In this document: positions 48,767 through 59,700 of the stretch, one piece after another
Layout: each line of letters begins with the position of its first letter
Position numbering within the stretch: position 1 is the first letter of the stretch
NCBI GenBank assembly: GCA_000181795.3
Contig: CM012954.1
Coordinates: 15,692,943-15,756,942, forward strand
DNA from: Trichinella spiralis
Taxonomy: Eukaryota; Nematoda; Enoplea; Trichinellida; Trichinellidae
Length of the DNA stretch: 64,000 bases
Reading direction: 5' to 3'
The notes under the pieces: generated by a model
The model's database searches: none
What the model was told of the DNA's origin: nothing
The model's input: the letters and a program-made list of their open reading frames with translations, nothing else
Made by a program: the position numbers and the translations under genes

Positions 48767-49610
48767 TTAATGAGTCTTATGATATTTTTCCCAATAATCA
48801 AAGTTGTATATGTTTTCGCTCCACGGTGTCAACAGAGAATACGACTGGTAAATGATGTTGACGATAAGAACAACTGTCATGAAAATGATAACACGAGTGG
48901 TAGTGTACTTGTCTTTCGGATGTGCTTTGTAAACAGGAACCCTGTACGCATCCTTAAAAAATAAGAAACTTCAAAATATGAATAACACTGCGTAATACCT
49001 AACAATCTATAAATGGTTACTGTCTTCAAAATTACAGTAATCAATAACAAAAAACATTAAATTTAAAATTAAAACATGTGCGACCACTTTTGTGTTGCTA
49101 TAAATAAACAAACTATGGTATATTTAGTAGGAATGGTAGAGTGATCAATGTGAAAAAAATGAAAGTTTTGTTTTGTTTTTCAGGTACCAATAGTCGGCTA
49201 TAATATTAGATGCATTGTCAGAAAGAAAAGTAAATGGAAAAAACAGTATTGATAAAATGCAAAGGATGATTTTGCACATTTACCTGGAATACAAAAAAAT
49301 CGTAAAATGATCTTTCCGTTGGAGTCAGCTTGTAATAGTTGACATTATTAAACGAGTCCACTTTTCCTTCTTTACGCCACTTTTCCCACACAACAATTGT
49401 CATCTTCGGATTTTTCAATTCGTCAACTTCGTAATCCTTCCCGTTGAATTTCAGATGCTCTTTGTCATTTTTGTAATAAAACGTCCACGTATAGTCTTGA
49501 GATTCTTCTTCCTTCACGGCTGATGTATCGCTTTTCTTCAAAATCGGCACACCAGTTAATGCTGGATGAAATTTTGGCAAAAGACGAGCCGTACGAACAA
49601 GCCCATTCAT
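48767..49610 (-). CDS. 170-aa single-pass protein, probably mitochondrial
   Basis: Two exons: 49610-49284 (109 codons) and 48952-48767 (61 codons plus stop), phase closed. The N-terminus MNGLVRTARLLPKFHP is basic and amphipathic with no acidic residue, like a mitochondrial presequence. The middle is hydrophilic (YYKNDKEHLKFNGKDYEVDE). One hydrophobic helix (residues about 130-148, RVIIFMTVVLIVNIIY) is followed by a short aromatic tail ending WEKYHKTH. This layout is common among small accessory subunits of respiratory complexes, but I do not recognise the family and name none. An ATATTTAG acceptor ends 6 bases before the ATG. The second exon's acceptor (TTTTTTAAG) is acceptable, not ideal. 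Confidence 0.65.
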
Positions 49611-51884
49611 AATTAACTAAATATAACAGAAATTATTCATATTACAAACTCGCTTCAACTCACTGTTCAACTATATTACGTAAAATATTTTACTCAACAA
49701 CAGAAACAAAGTGCATGCGGTAATTAAGTTGGTTTTATTGGTCAAAAAATCACTCACCCGTGAATGTTTTGTACACGTTCGCAATTTTTAAATGAAACAG
49801 TTTTTAAAGTTAGTCATACTGTAAACTTTTCGGGATAATCAAGGAAAATTTTTATTTAACATACAAAATTTTACTCGGTTATTAATTTATTTTTAAGTTT
49901 TTAGCTTTTTTGTGTATGTGTGATTTATAATTTTGAAATATTGACGAATGTATTGTGCATTTGATTAGAATTGAATAATGAATTTTTGAAATAGAGAGAG
50001 ATATATAAGATGGATTTGACTGAGAGTTTATTTTTGTTGTTTAATTTGAATTGGTCCATAGCAGAAAATTGTAATTTGCTTTGTGAGAAGGATAAAATCG
50101 GTGAAATATGCCCAGAGATTTAATTATTTAGTTTTGATGACAAATTGTTCCCCAAAAATATCATTCACTGTTTCGTCAGCTTTGCACTTGGTTAATTCGT
50201 TTTATTTGGTCACCGTCCCAGAGGTCGGTTGTCGAATAGCTTAAGTTTTCAACGCCTCATTTTGTCGATTGCTTACTGTCGGCTTGTGCTGGTCTCTCGT
50301 GTGATGATGGGATTCTTCTGTTCGTTTATTTCCAAATGTCCAGCAAAGCAGAATTATCTTCAGTAATAAATGCGCAACTTTGGCTTTCAAAGTCGATTTT
50401 CACCACCAAAACTGATCCGAATCGATAGTCGCTCGGTTGAACGTTTCATTCATCCCAAGAGGGACAAATAAATGTTTCTTTCGTTTTTGACAAACTGACT
50501 ATTTTGGAAAAAAATTGATCTCCACTCAACAACAATTCAATCATCCAATGATAATTATTTGATATCGTTGAATTGTAATGGTGAAAAATCTTTTCTTTTT
50601 CTTTTCTTGAAAACTTCATTCATCGAATAATTATAATATTCACTGTGCACAGATTGGCATTTTTGAGATGTTTGATCGACTGAAAAAAAGCCATCGGTGT
50701 TGTTAGTTCATTGTCAGTATGTTCTACTTCAAAATGAGTGGCAGTATTTTTTTTTGTTTTTCAATGTAAAATTCAGTTCACAGCGGGAATTTTGAATTTG
50801 AACGTTGATCCTGCTGAGTATGAAATGTGGCTGTTTGACCATTTAATGTCAAACGACCAATTCAAGACCCCCCTCGAAAAAGTGACAATAATCTTCCCAG
50901 TAATGGTTGATTAACTGAGAGGATGCGTTGAATTTTCTTCCTTGATATTAGTGTAAAGCAGAAAATACAAAGAAGCAGCAGCATATAATGCTATCACGAA
51001 GCTTGGATTGTGATGATGTTAGTGGAAATTTTCACGTTCATTATTACGATGATGATCATTCGACCGTGCCTAATAAAAGCGTCCTTGACATGATTAGTCC
51101 AACCCGGAGAATGCAAACTGCACATTCGACCGCCTACAGAGAACCCACCAACGGTGCCATCAAACCAACGGTCTTTGCTCCTCGAATATTTCCAATTCAA
51201 ATGCAAGAAATTTTCCTTGAAAAAAAAAATAATTTCTTTTTTTTCTCTTCAATTGTTCCTGGTGAGCAGATGTTGTTAACAAATTTACCTTGAATATTCA
51301 AATCTCTCTTTGAATCTCAATCCATTATGTATAGCTAAATTGTTGTTCAACTTCATCATTGTTCGTGCTTTTCTTTTTCGCTTGTCCAAACAGTATCAAT
51401 TTGCATGATTGATGAATACTGAAAATTTTCATTTTAAACTTTTCCAAAAGTTCAAAAGCTAAGGGTAAAAAAATTTGAAAATTCAAATTACAACAAAACA
51501 GAGCATCATTGCAAGCTTTGCAATGTTGGGGGGTAAAATGGTCGAGTCATGTGCGAGAAACAAGTAAACAAGCTTAATGAAAATTGTCATAAAATGTAAC
51601 GTTGTTGGCCGTCTGGTAGAAATGCATTTCTTGAAGAATGGGGGAGAAAAAGCTGATGAATGTCAAGAAAAAAAAATGGCCTGAACAGAAAACGATATTT
51701 TACAAAATTTTTATGGATGATGACAAGAAAAATTTTTATATTGTTGAAAATTTGAAAACGCTAAATTTAAATGTGCAAATTTATCAACGAAATTATACCG
51801 TTGTGAATCATCGGGGGAATGTGGAATTTCTTTTCCTTTTCTCAAATCGATAAACCAATTTTCAATGGAACAAAAACTCAAAGG

Positions 51885-51886
<2 letters not shown>

Positions 51887-51922
<36 letters not shown>
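51887..51922. repeat. (AAT)12 microsatellite
   Basis: Uninterrupted trinucleotide run in noncoding DNA. Confidence 0.9.
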
Positions 51923-53065
51923 TAAAATATTTTTCAATAGTGTTTTTATTGAATGATTGTTGTAGAGATTGCACATAAAAAAAATTACTGAATAGAATCT
52001 TCAACATGTACATCTAAATATTGATTTTTATAAATTACCGTATGCAAATGTAGATGCTTTGAGAAAAATAACGCGCCGTGCAATTTTACAGCATCCACCT
52101 TGAAAGTCGAACGGACAAAACCATTGTAAATAACTGAAGGGTTTTTTGCTTGTTTGATTTGAATAAAAAAAAGATCATTCATTCATTGGTCGGGTGAGTA
52201 ATGGTTTAAAATAAATATACTTTTGACTTTTCACGATTTTGACATTGGAATAAAAATGCAAGTTCGAATAATTCTATGTATAGGTGGAAAAAAATTGTAC
52301 AAATCAACAGATTGTTGTTTGCAGAAACGAGGGTCGAATTTTCGTCACGTTTTCTGCACAAACGTGGCATGTTAGAAGTGTCGAATTTCCGGCCTCTCGT
52401 ATATACGGTGCCGATGTTCACTTCCGTATCAAATATATGCACACATATTTATGTATTGTTTTTGTCGGCTTGTTGACAAAATTTGCTTACTTGTTGTCTA
52501 TTTCGAAGGGATAATTTATAAATGGGCTGGTAAAAGCGGAAGATAAACCGGAAGCGGCTTTGATCATCTTAAAATGGTAATTCGCACCGGGTGTACTGCT
52601 GTGCGTCGCTTCAGGATAACAGATGGCGTTAGCGCTGTTGACACAGAACCGTCTTTCTGCTTTTGCCGTCTTCTTTTCACCATTTACCAATTCTTCCTTT
52701 CTCCAGCTAACCGCGCGTGTGATTTTTCATTATCATCATTATCATTTATTCTTTTTCATTTTATTCTTATTATTCTAATTTTGCTTTTCCATCTTCTTCT
52801 TCTTCTTCTTTTTCTTCTTCGGCTTTCAGTCAGATTCTTCTGGTTTCTGACAGCGAGGACTAACTTGGCTGGCGTTTGGTGAAACGTTGGCTGCAAGCAA
52901 CCGAGAAGTAAGAATTCCCGGATCCCATTTTTAATAGAGGTGTGTGTTGTTGGAGTAGTATTGGATTGCGCTTGTTGTGGTGAAAAGCAAGTGCGCCACC
53001 GTTGCCAAGTTTTGATACACGTCAATTTTTGTTGCGAGTTATCTTTGTCTAATACTACTCTTAGT

Positions 53066-53190
53066 CATCATCATCATTATCATCTTCTTCTTATTCTTAT
53101 TCTTCATCTTTAGCATCATATTCTTCTTATTATTGCTTCTTCTTCTTCTTCTTCCTCCTCCACCTCCTCCTCTTTCTTCCACCACCACCA
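53066..53190 (+). repeat. Pyrimidine-rich (TTC/TCA/CCT) tract before the gremlin gene
   Basis: 125 bases made almost wholly of TTC, TCA and CCT/CCA triplets, 220-345 bases before the ATG. Similar shorter TTC runs lie at 52790-52815. It could be a nucleosome-free promoter element or part of the 5'UTR; a further ATT run is at 53361-53384. Confidence 0.7.
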
Positions 53191-53410
53191 TCTACTCCGC
53201 CTTCCCGACGCCTTTGCGATCACAGCTTTCATTCTAGCTTGTTTCGAATTATATGCGGTAAGCGAATAAATGCATACATAACATAGATAACAGGCACAAC
53301 TATGTATACCATTTGCGTGAACGTTTATCCATTTGTATATGGTTTTATTAATACGTATATTTATTATTATTATTATTATTATTTAAGACGACTAGGCGTG
53401 GCTAGGCAAG

Positions 53411-54271
53411 ATGGACGAAAAACGAACCATTGACGAAGAAGCCTTACTGGCACGTCATACTGACGAAAAATGCAACGATCGAGCTGGCCACGGCTCTTAC
53501 GAAATCCTGCGAACCCAAGCGACCCTTCGACCGATCCTTGTTTTGCCATTGTACTTGCTGCTCATTTTGAGCTGCGTCGAGACGATCAGAGCCGGCCCTC
53601 CTCCATTGAACAGTTCCACTTTTCGAGATTTGTCCAGAATGGCATTTCGCGCCTTGTCCGGAGCCGATTACGAAGACACAGCCGTCGGCCTAGTACGGCC
53701 CGGTCATTTCGGTCATCAATGGCACTCGACGACGATGCTGACCAACACCAGCATTGTCACCAATGAATCGTCCGACCGTTTGGTCGGCCCGAGGCGCGAC
53801 CGTCACCGACATCTCGGTTCTAACGGTCGACGTCGACATCCCGAATCCAACAAATCCAAAATGTGGTCGAAAAAATCACGTCAACGTTCCAAACAACAAC
53901 AGCAGCAGTTGTATCCAAATAAGCGTCAAGCTTATATCATTGCTAGTCGAGATGTGATTCGAACCGATTATTGTCGAACGATTGCTTTCAAGCAACGCAT
54001 ACGCATTGAAGGATGCCTGTCGAAAACGGTGATCAACAGTTTCTGCTACGGACAGTGCAACTCTTTCTACATACCACGATTGCACGGTGTCCGTCTGATG
54101 GCGTCGTTCAAAAGTTGCTCTGTCTGTCAGCCGTCGCAGATCACTTCCATAACGGTCACTTTGCATTGTCCAGGACGTGTTGGATCAGTGCATCGTCGCA
54201 AATATCTCAAAGTGAAACAGTGCGCTTGTATGGCCGTCGAACAGCCGATCAAGCCGACGCTCAGCATTTGA
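53411..54271 (+). CDS. grem: Gremlin/DAN-family BMP antagonist
   Basis: One uninterrupted frame of 286 codons. The C-terminal cystine-knot domain (residues about 185-277) is unmistakably gremlin-like: YCRTIAFKQ, EGCLSKTVINSFCYGQCNSFYIPR, SFKSCSVCQPSQ, TLHCPG, VKQCACM, with the CxGxC-type CYGQC and the gremlin-specific FYIPR. Gremlins bind BMP ligands outside the cell. A hydrophobic segment (residues about 41-58, PILVLPLYLLLILSC) followed by ETIRAGPP looks like a signal peptide with a cleavage site, but about 38 residues precede it, unusually many. A later ATG in frame before the helix is not available, so either the leader is long or it is a signal anchor. A basic, Gln-rich linker (residues about 135-172) separates it from the knot; basic clusters could bind heparan sulfate. 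Confidence 0.92.
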   Translation: MDEKRTIDEEALLARHTDEKCNDRAGHGSYEILRTQATLRPILVLPLYLLLILSCVETIRAGPPPLNSSTFRDLSRMAFRALSGADYEDTAVGLVRPGHFGHQWHSTTMLTNTSIVTNESSDRLVGPRRDRHRHLGSNGRRRHPESNKSKMWSKKSRQRSKQQQQQLYPNKRQAYIIASRDVIRTDYCRTIAFKQRIRIEGCLSKTVINSFCYGQCNSFYIPRLHGVRLMASFKSCSVCQPSQITSITVTLHCPGRVGSVHRRKYLKVKQCACMAVEQPIKPTLSI

Positions 54272-54374
54272 AATTTCCCTGAGCACTGTGAACTTTTTTA
54301 TTCAAGAATTTGGGTTTCTGTTCTGCTTTTTTTCCAGACTTTTTCTCTCAGTTACTCTGTTTGGAAAAGAGAAT

Positions 54375-54395
54375 ATTTATTTATTTATTTATTTA
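54375..54395 (+). promoter_or_regulatory. AU-rich element in the gremlin 3'UTR
   Basis: Five overlapping ATTTA pentamers, containing the TTATTTATT nonamer, about 105 bases after the stop codon. Such elements recruit TTP/ELAV-type proteins and shorten mRNA half-life; action here is inferred. Confidence 0.5.
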
Positions 54396-56737
54396 AATTA
54401 ATTTCGAAGTTGTGCTTGTTTATTTAAATCCGTTGCTCATCGTCGTCAACTTCAAATTGACGCGTTGCACATTTATTCCACTTTTTGTTTATTATGCTTT
54501 TACATCATTTTTCTCCTTGTCCTTTCAAATTTCACCGAGTTACTGGCCAGATGTTGTCGTCGATGTAATTTTTTGTTTGTTTACAATACTTTAAAAAGCA
54601 CTGCTATATGTATACACACACACACGCACGCACGCATATATATATTATCTGTGTTTTTGCTGAGATTCGGTCTTGAAAAGGGATTTTTGCCCTACCGTAC
54701 CCACCCGATTGTGTGACTTTCCAATTTTCCACTTTTGCTCTACTTTTTTTAAAAATATTATTATTTAATTTTGTTTTCTCTTTGTTACTGAATGCAGTAA
54801 ACGTGGAATTGAATTTAAAATTAGCATTTGTTGCTTTCCATTCGGCTTTCAACAAACGCGTGACGTCATTGTTGAACATGGAAATGAGAACTTATTGCTT
54901 CCTTTTTCCTTTGATTCATTTCGATGAAAATGCAATTTCATTGCAAATGAAGCGAATAATTTCAATTTAATTAAATTCAAATTTATACAATACACATACA
55001 AATATATATATATATGATTTTTATTATCGGAGAAAAGAAACTTGACATGATAAAAGTCTTTGATTTGCACTTTTGAAGTAGCATAAATTAAATGTGCAAT
55101 GGGGTAATTTAATTGGTAAATGAGATTTATTTTTCATATTTTCGACAATTTTATTCTCATCCATTTGCACCTGTTTGAGATGTTTAAGATGCAATTGATG
55201 ATGAGAAAATTGACGTTGCATCAAGCTGAACATAATCGGTGTCGGTGCAATTTGCAAAACTTAGCTCAAGAAAGCTTATTCATCATCATCATTTGCGCAA
55301 CATTTCATCATCAACAGACGGTCAACAATGAGCATTGTTGCCATCACAAGCTGAACATCCGGTTGCTTTGTTAGATCATTATTTACAAACAAAATATTAA
55401 TATTAACTGACAACGACGACAACGAGAAAAAATACTGACAACAAATGACAACAAAAATTTATTTATGTTAAACGATGCTTCTTTGTTTTCTTGCAAATTA
55501 TCAGAGCAGAACGAAGCAACATTGTCATATGAATGACGTTGCCAATTAGCATAAGCATTTCTAAGAAAATGTCAATTCTTTTTCAAATATTCACCAACTG
55601 TATATTATTCAAAATGTTCATCGTTTTCTGATCCATTTTACATGTGTAAATGACAGCAAACAGAAGAGCAAAAGTTTACAAGGAAATTTACTGATCAACT
55701 ATGCTTTTACGTTGTTCACGTCAACACAAGCATGATGCAACAATATTCAATTAAGAGTTTCATTCCAACACTGCTTTGAAATATGGGGCGCCAATGTGTT
55801 CACACGGAAGTGGATCTTTTTTATTTCCATTCTAAACAAGCAGTTGACGTGCCAACGTTGCACAACGGTTCTCACTTAAGATGATAATTTTGAAAAATAA
55901 TCTGAACATTCCATTTTAATATTAACTAAAACTTTGGGTTTGCTTGTGGTCAGATAACAATTGACAATATCAAAATTGTCACTCTTTTAATGCGCACTTT
56001 GTAAAAAGTATAATTTTATTGGCAGTGTAGTGTTTAGATCGATTTCAAGTAATCATTTTTAAATTGAATTCAAACTTCTTTTTAAAAATAATCACTTTTT
56101 ATTAATGCTATTGTTATGCTTTTTTTACCGAGAAATTATATCGCTGTATTGAATGAATGAAATTGTTTCACCATTTACCATGTAATAGGTGAAGTTTTCA
56201 CTATACAATCCTATTTTATAATTTTTTTAATTAAAATTTTATTATCATTATTATATTAGTAATTATTTAAGTTTTTGAAATTTTTAAACATTTATTTTAC
56301 AGTAATTGTAAACTAGACAATCAAGGATTAAGAAAAGTTGTCTCTCAGTATTACTGTGCATTTGTAAGTTGACCACTGATTTTGCTTCGCACTTTACTGT
56401 TGGTATAAGTTTACAAAGTTAACTGTAATATTCAAAAATTTTATGCGTGAAATGACGAAGTTTTTCCAGATTGTTGAACTTTTCATCCTTACTTATCAAT
56501 TTTAACTTATGCGTTTTACTTCGTTTTTGTGCTGTGATAGATGATGTTTTTTTTTAATTTTTCGGGATAAAATGCAAATAGTTATGCTAAAAGAAAGTTT
56601 TCATCATTGTAATGAGCACAAATTGAAACTGCTCTAAGTGTGTATTCCGTTTGTGGAAATCAACATCAACTTTATAAAATTGATTTGGTGGCGCATTTGT
56701 GATAAAACACTTGATGAAGTTTGTGATGCTGATTTTA
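54396..56737. other. Intergenic region between gremlin and LRPPRC genes
   Basis: About 2.3 kb. The first part is probably still gremlin 3'UTR, with CA/CG and TA dinucleotide stretches (54614-54645, 54995-55016). The rest is AT-rich with no coding signal. Confidence 0.5.
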
Positions 56738-56746
56738 TAACTTTAG
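56738..56746 (+). promoter_or_regulatory. 3' splice site upstream of the LRPPRC start
   Basis: A TAACTTTAG acceptor ends 21 bases before the ATG at 56768; a candidate spliced-leader site. Confidence 0.45.
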
Positions 56747-56767
56747 GTTGTCATCGAAAAGTAAATT

Positions 56768-59700
56768 ATGAACGTGTCAAGAATTTTGTTGAAAAAGTAC
56801 AACGTTCCTACGTATCGGTCGTTGAGTTTCATCCGCTATAATGCTTGTCGTGGAAGTGGAAAACATTTTCAAAAGTCGTTGAATTCAGCAGACTTATCAT
56901 TTTGGTAAATTTGTTTCAAGCATGTTTTTGAGTCTTTTATTAACAGTTAGTTGTAAATTCATTTTAAAGTGTGATTATTTTTTTAAAAGTTCCGTTTACT
57001 TTTTCACACGAATGTTTTATATTTGCATTTTTCAGCTCTTTGGCAAGTGTAAATTGTGATTCATCTAGTGTATCTGCGGACAAGACCATCACTGAAACTA
57101 TACAGACAATTTTGCATTCTGATAGACCTTTAGGGAAAGTTGAAGCTTACGGGGCATCATCACTGAATGCGAATATCAGTCCGTTTTTTGAACAAATGAG
57201 AAACGACATGTTTCTAGGCAATTGTACATATCTCGAGCATATTCGTGGTGTCATCAAAAATTTGCATTCTACTGGTAAGTTTATAATTTAATTATCACTT
57301 GTCGTATATTGTCTATTTTTGCGAATGTTTTTTTGTATTCATATTTTTAAACAGTTTTGAATATTTTAAACGGTACACATTTCAATTATTTTTTTATTAA
57401 ATTGACAACTGTTCAATGTAAAACTGAATTTTCAACTTTGTCATTAATTTGTACGTTGTTTAGTGGTACTCATTAATAAAATACGGTAGCATAATATTCT
57501 TGATGTTCAAATTTACTGTATTTTTAATTTTTATTAATGAATCAATCAAATTAAATTAAATCAAATAATATGGTAAGAATAAAACTTGATTATTTTATTT
57601 GAATTTATAATTTTAATAATTTATTTAATAAAAGTTGGAATTTATTTGGTGTGATTGAATTTTATCGGTTAGTAAGTAGTGAAAATGTTGAATGCCGTTT
57701 TTTGGCAGGTGATTTTTGACTTTTCAAAACTGATCAAATAATTTATTATGTTTTTGTTAATTTACATTTTAAAATTGTGATTTAATTTTTTTAAATTGAA
57801 TACAGTTTCACAGAGAAATTTATTGCCATCTTCCTTATTTATTGTTTCAGATAAGATTGGAAATTCAGACGCCTCATTTTTGTTATTATGCTGTGGGCAT
57901 TCGTTGGCAGATGCTTTACCGCCAGAACGCCTGAAACTTTTTGAAGACTTGTGGGAATTGTTACCTGGTTATGGTATGCTTTTTATTTTTTTGTTTATTT
58001 TTAAAAGTGATTATTAATTTCACAGTATAATGGAAACGTTATTTAAATACAATTTAAGGTGTGCAATATAAAGTGGAACATTACAATGCCCGCATTGTTG
58101 TATACAATGAAAATGGTAAGCAGTTTTCCTGTGAAGACATGTTGAAAGAAATGGAAGAGGCTGGCATTGAACCGAGTCGATATACATTTGAATTACTTGT
58201 CCATCAGTGTTGCAAGCAAGGAAACATTGAAGAAGCAATGTATGCATTTCTCGTTTTGCCAGTTTGTAGTTTTTCTTTATTTTTTTTTTTAATTTAGGAA
58301 AATGGTAGAATTGATGAAGGAGAAAAAAATGTCCCTCAACGAGCGAATATTTGCATCGTTGATTTATGGTTACTCGAAAATAAAGTTTGGCTTTGTTACT
58401 TTCAACTGATGAACATAATCCAGTAACGAGTGATTTGTTTTGCTTTTTTAAGAGACGAAGACGGTGCGAAAGGGATAATGGATTTAATGGAAACCAAGGG
58501 TCTGAGGCCGTCCAGTTTGACATATGCGGCCAAACTTTTAGCTCATGCTGAATTAGGTGACAAAGAAAAAATATATCAAGTATTGTTTGTTTGTTTGTTT
58601 GTTTTTTATTACTTCGAATAATTCGAATAATATGTTCTAGGTCTTGGATGATGCATCGGCGGTTGGAATATTTTTGTCAGATGATGCTTTATTCGATGCG
58701 CTGTTTGTTCTTTGTGCAAACGGACATGATGATCTGAGTGATATTGTACGTAAAGCCAATTGTTGATCAATGGAAAAATTTCAATTTCTACCAGTGGTTT
58801 AGATTTTGGAACGATTTCGAAAAATGCCCGGCTATTTTACAAAAGCGAACAATGCATCGGTGCGTTTAGCGGTTGGTGATCATTGTGAAGTAGCGATCAA
58901 AGTGTTGCGAACCATTAGGAAAAATCCACTGCCGGATGGGACGTTGAAAAGTATAGGTGACAAGATGCTGAGATACATGGTTCAAAATGATGCGGTAGGC
59001 GATTTTTTTTGTATTTTGCTTTTAAACGATTATTTATGATGTAGCTTTTCGTGTTTTAAGTTGTTGTCGTCGTTTTCGTTTGTTTTGAAGTCACTGAAAG
59101 CCGAACACATGCACAATAACCCTTACGAAGTTGCACTGAAATACTGTTACCTGTATCAACATCCAGGTGCTGTTGAAAAGCATCATATTTTAATTTTTGT
59201 TTTGTTTTGTTTTGTTTATTAAATTTTTCTCCTTGCTTCAGATATAGCGGAAGGATTGCTGCGAGAAATGAAAGTTGCTGGAATTCCGCTTCGTACGCAG
59301 TATTTCTGGCCGTTGTTGTGCGCAGAATCTGTACGTACATCTGCTGAGTCGTTGCTTCGAGTTCTGGGCATTATGGACGAATTGCAAGTGCCAGTCACAC
59401 TGAGCACATTGACGGATTGGTTTTATCCAAATCTGCCTCCGGATGCGGATGTTGAAAAATTGCTGAATTCTGAACGTTTGCCAGCACTAACTCCGAACCT
59501 GTATCGCACTGGCTATATGTGCTATTTGTTGCGCGAAGTGAACGCGAAAGAAGCACTGGAGCTCGGTATGAATGGGGAGGGGGTGTGGTTGGATGATGTT
59601 TGTTCATGTTGAAAAAATTATCCTGCGTTTTATTCTTCAAGCAAAGAAGCATCGAGTACGCGTGTTAGCTGGAAACCGAATCATCGACGCTCTTTGTTTC

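Larger units (their letters stand above)
49617..53410. other. Intergenic region upstream of the gremlin gene
   Basis: About 3.8 kb. AT-rich to about 52300, then a GC-richer, pyrimidine-rich stretch leading to the gremlin start (likely promoter/5'UTR). A 101-codon frame at 50988-51293 has a slightly coding-like first part but runs into poly-T and has no clear splice partner, so I do not call it. Confidence 0.5.

Noticed and set aside
50988-51293. 101-codon plus-strand frame
   Set aside because: The first 70 codons look mildly coding-like, but the frame runs into a poly-T stretch and has no convincing acceptor, donor or homologue. Could be revisited with RNA data.
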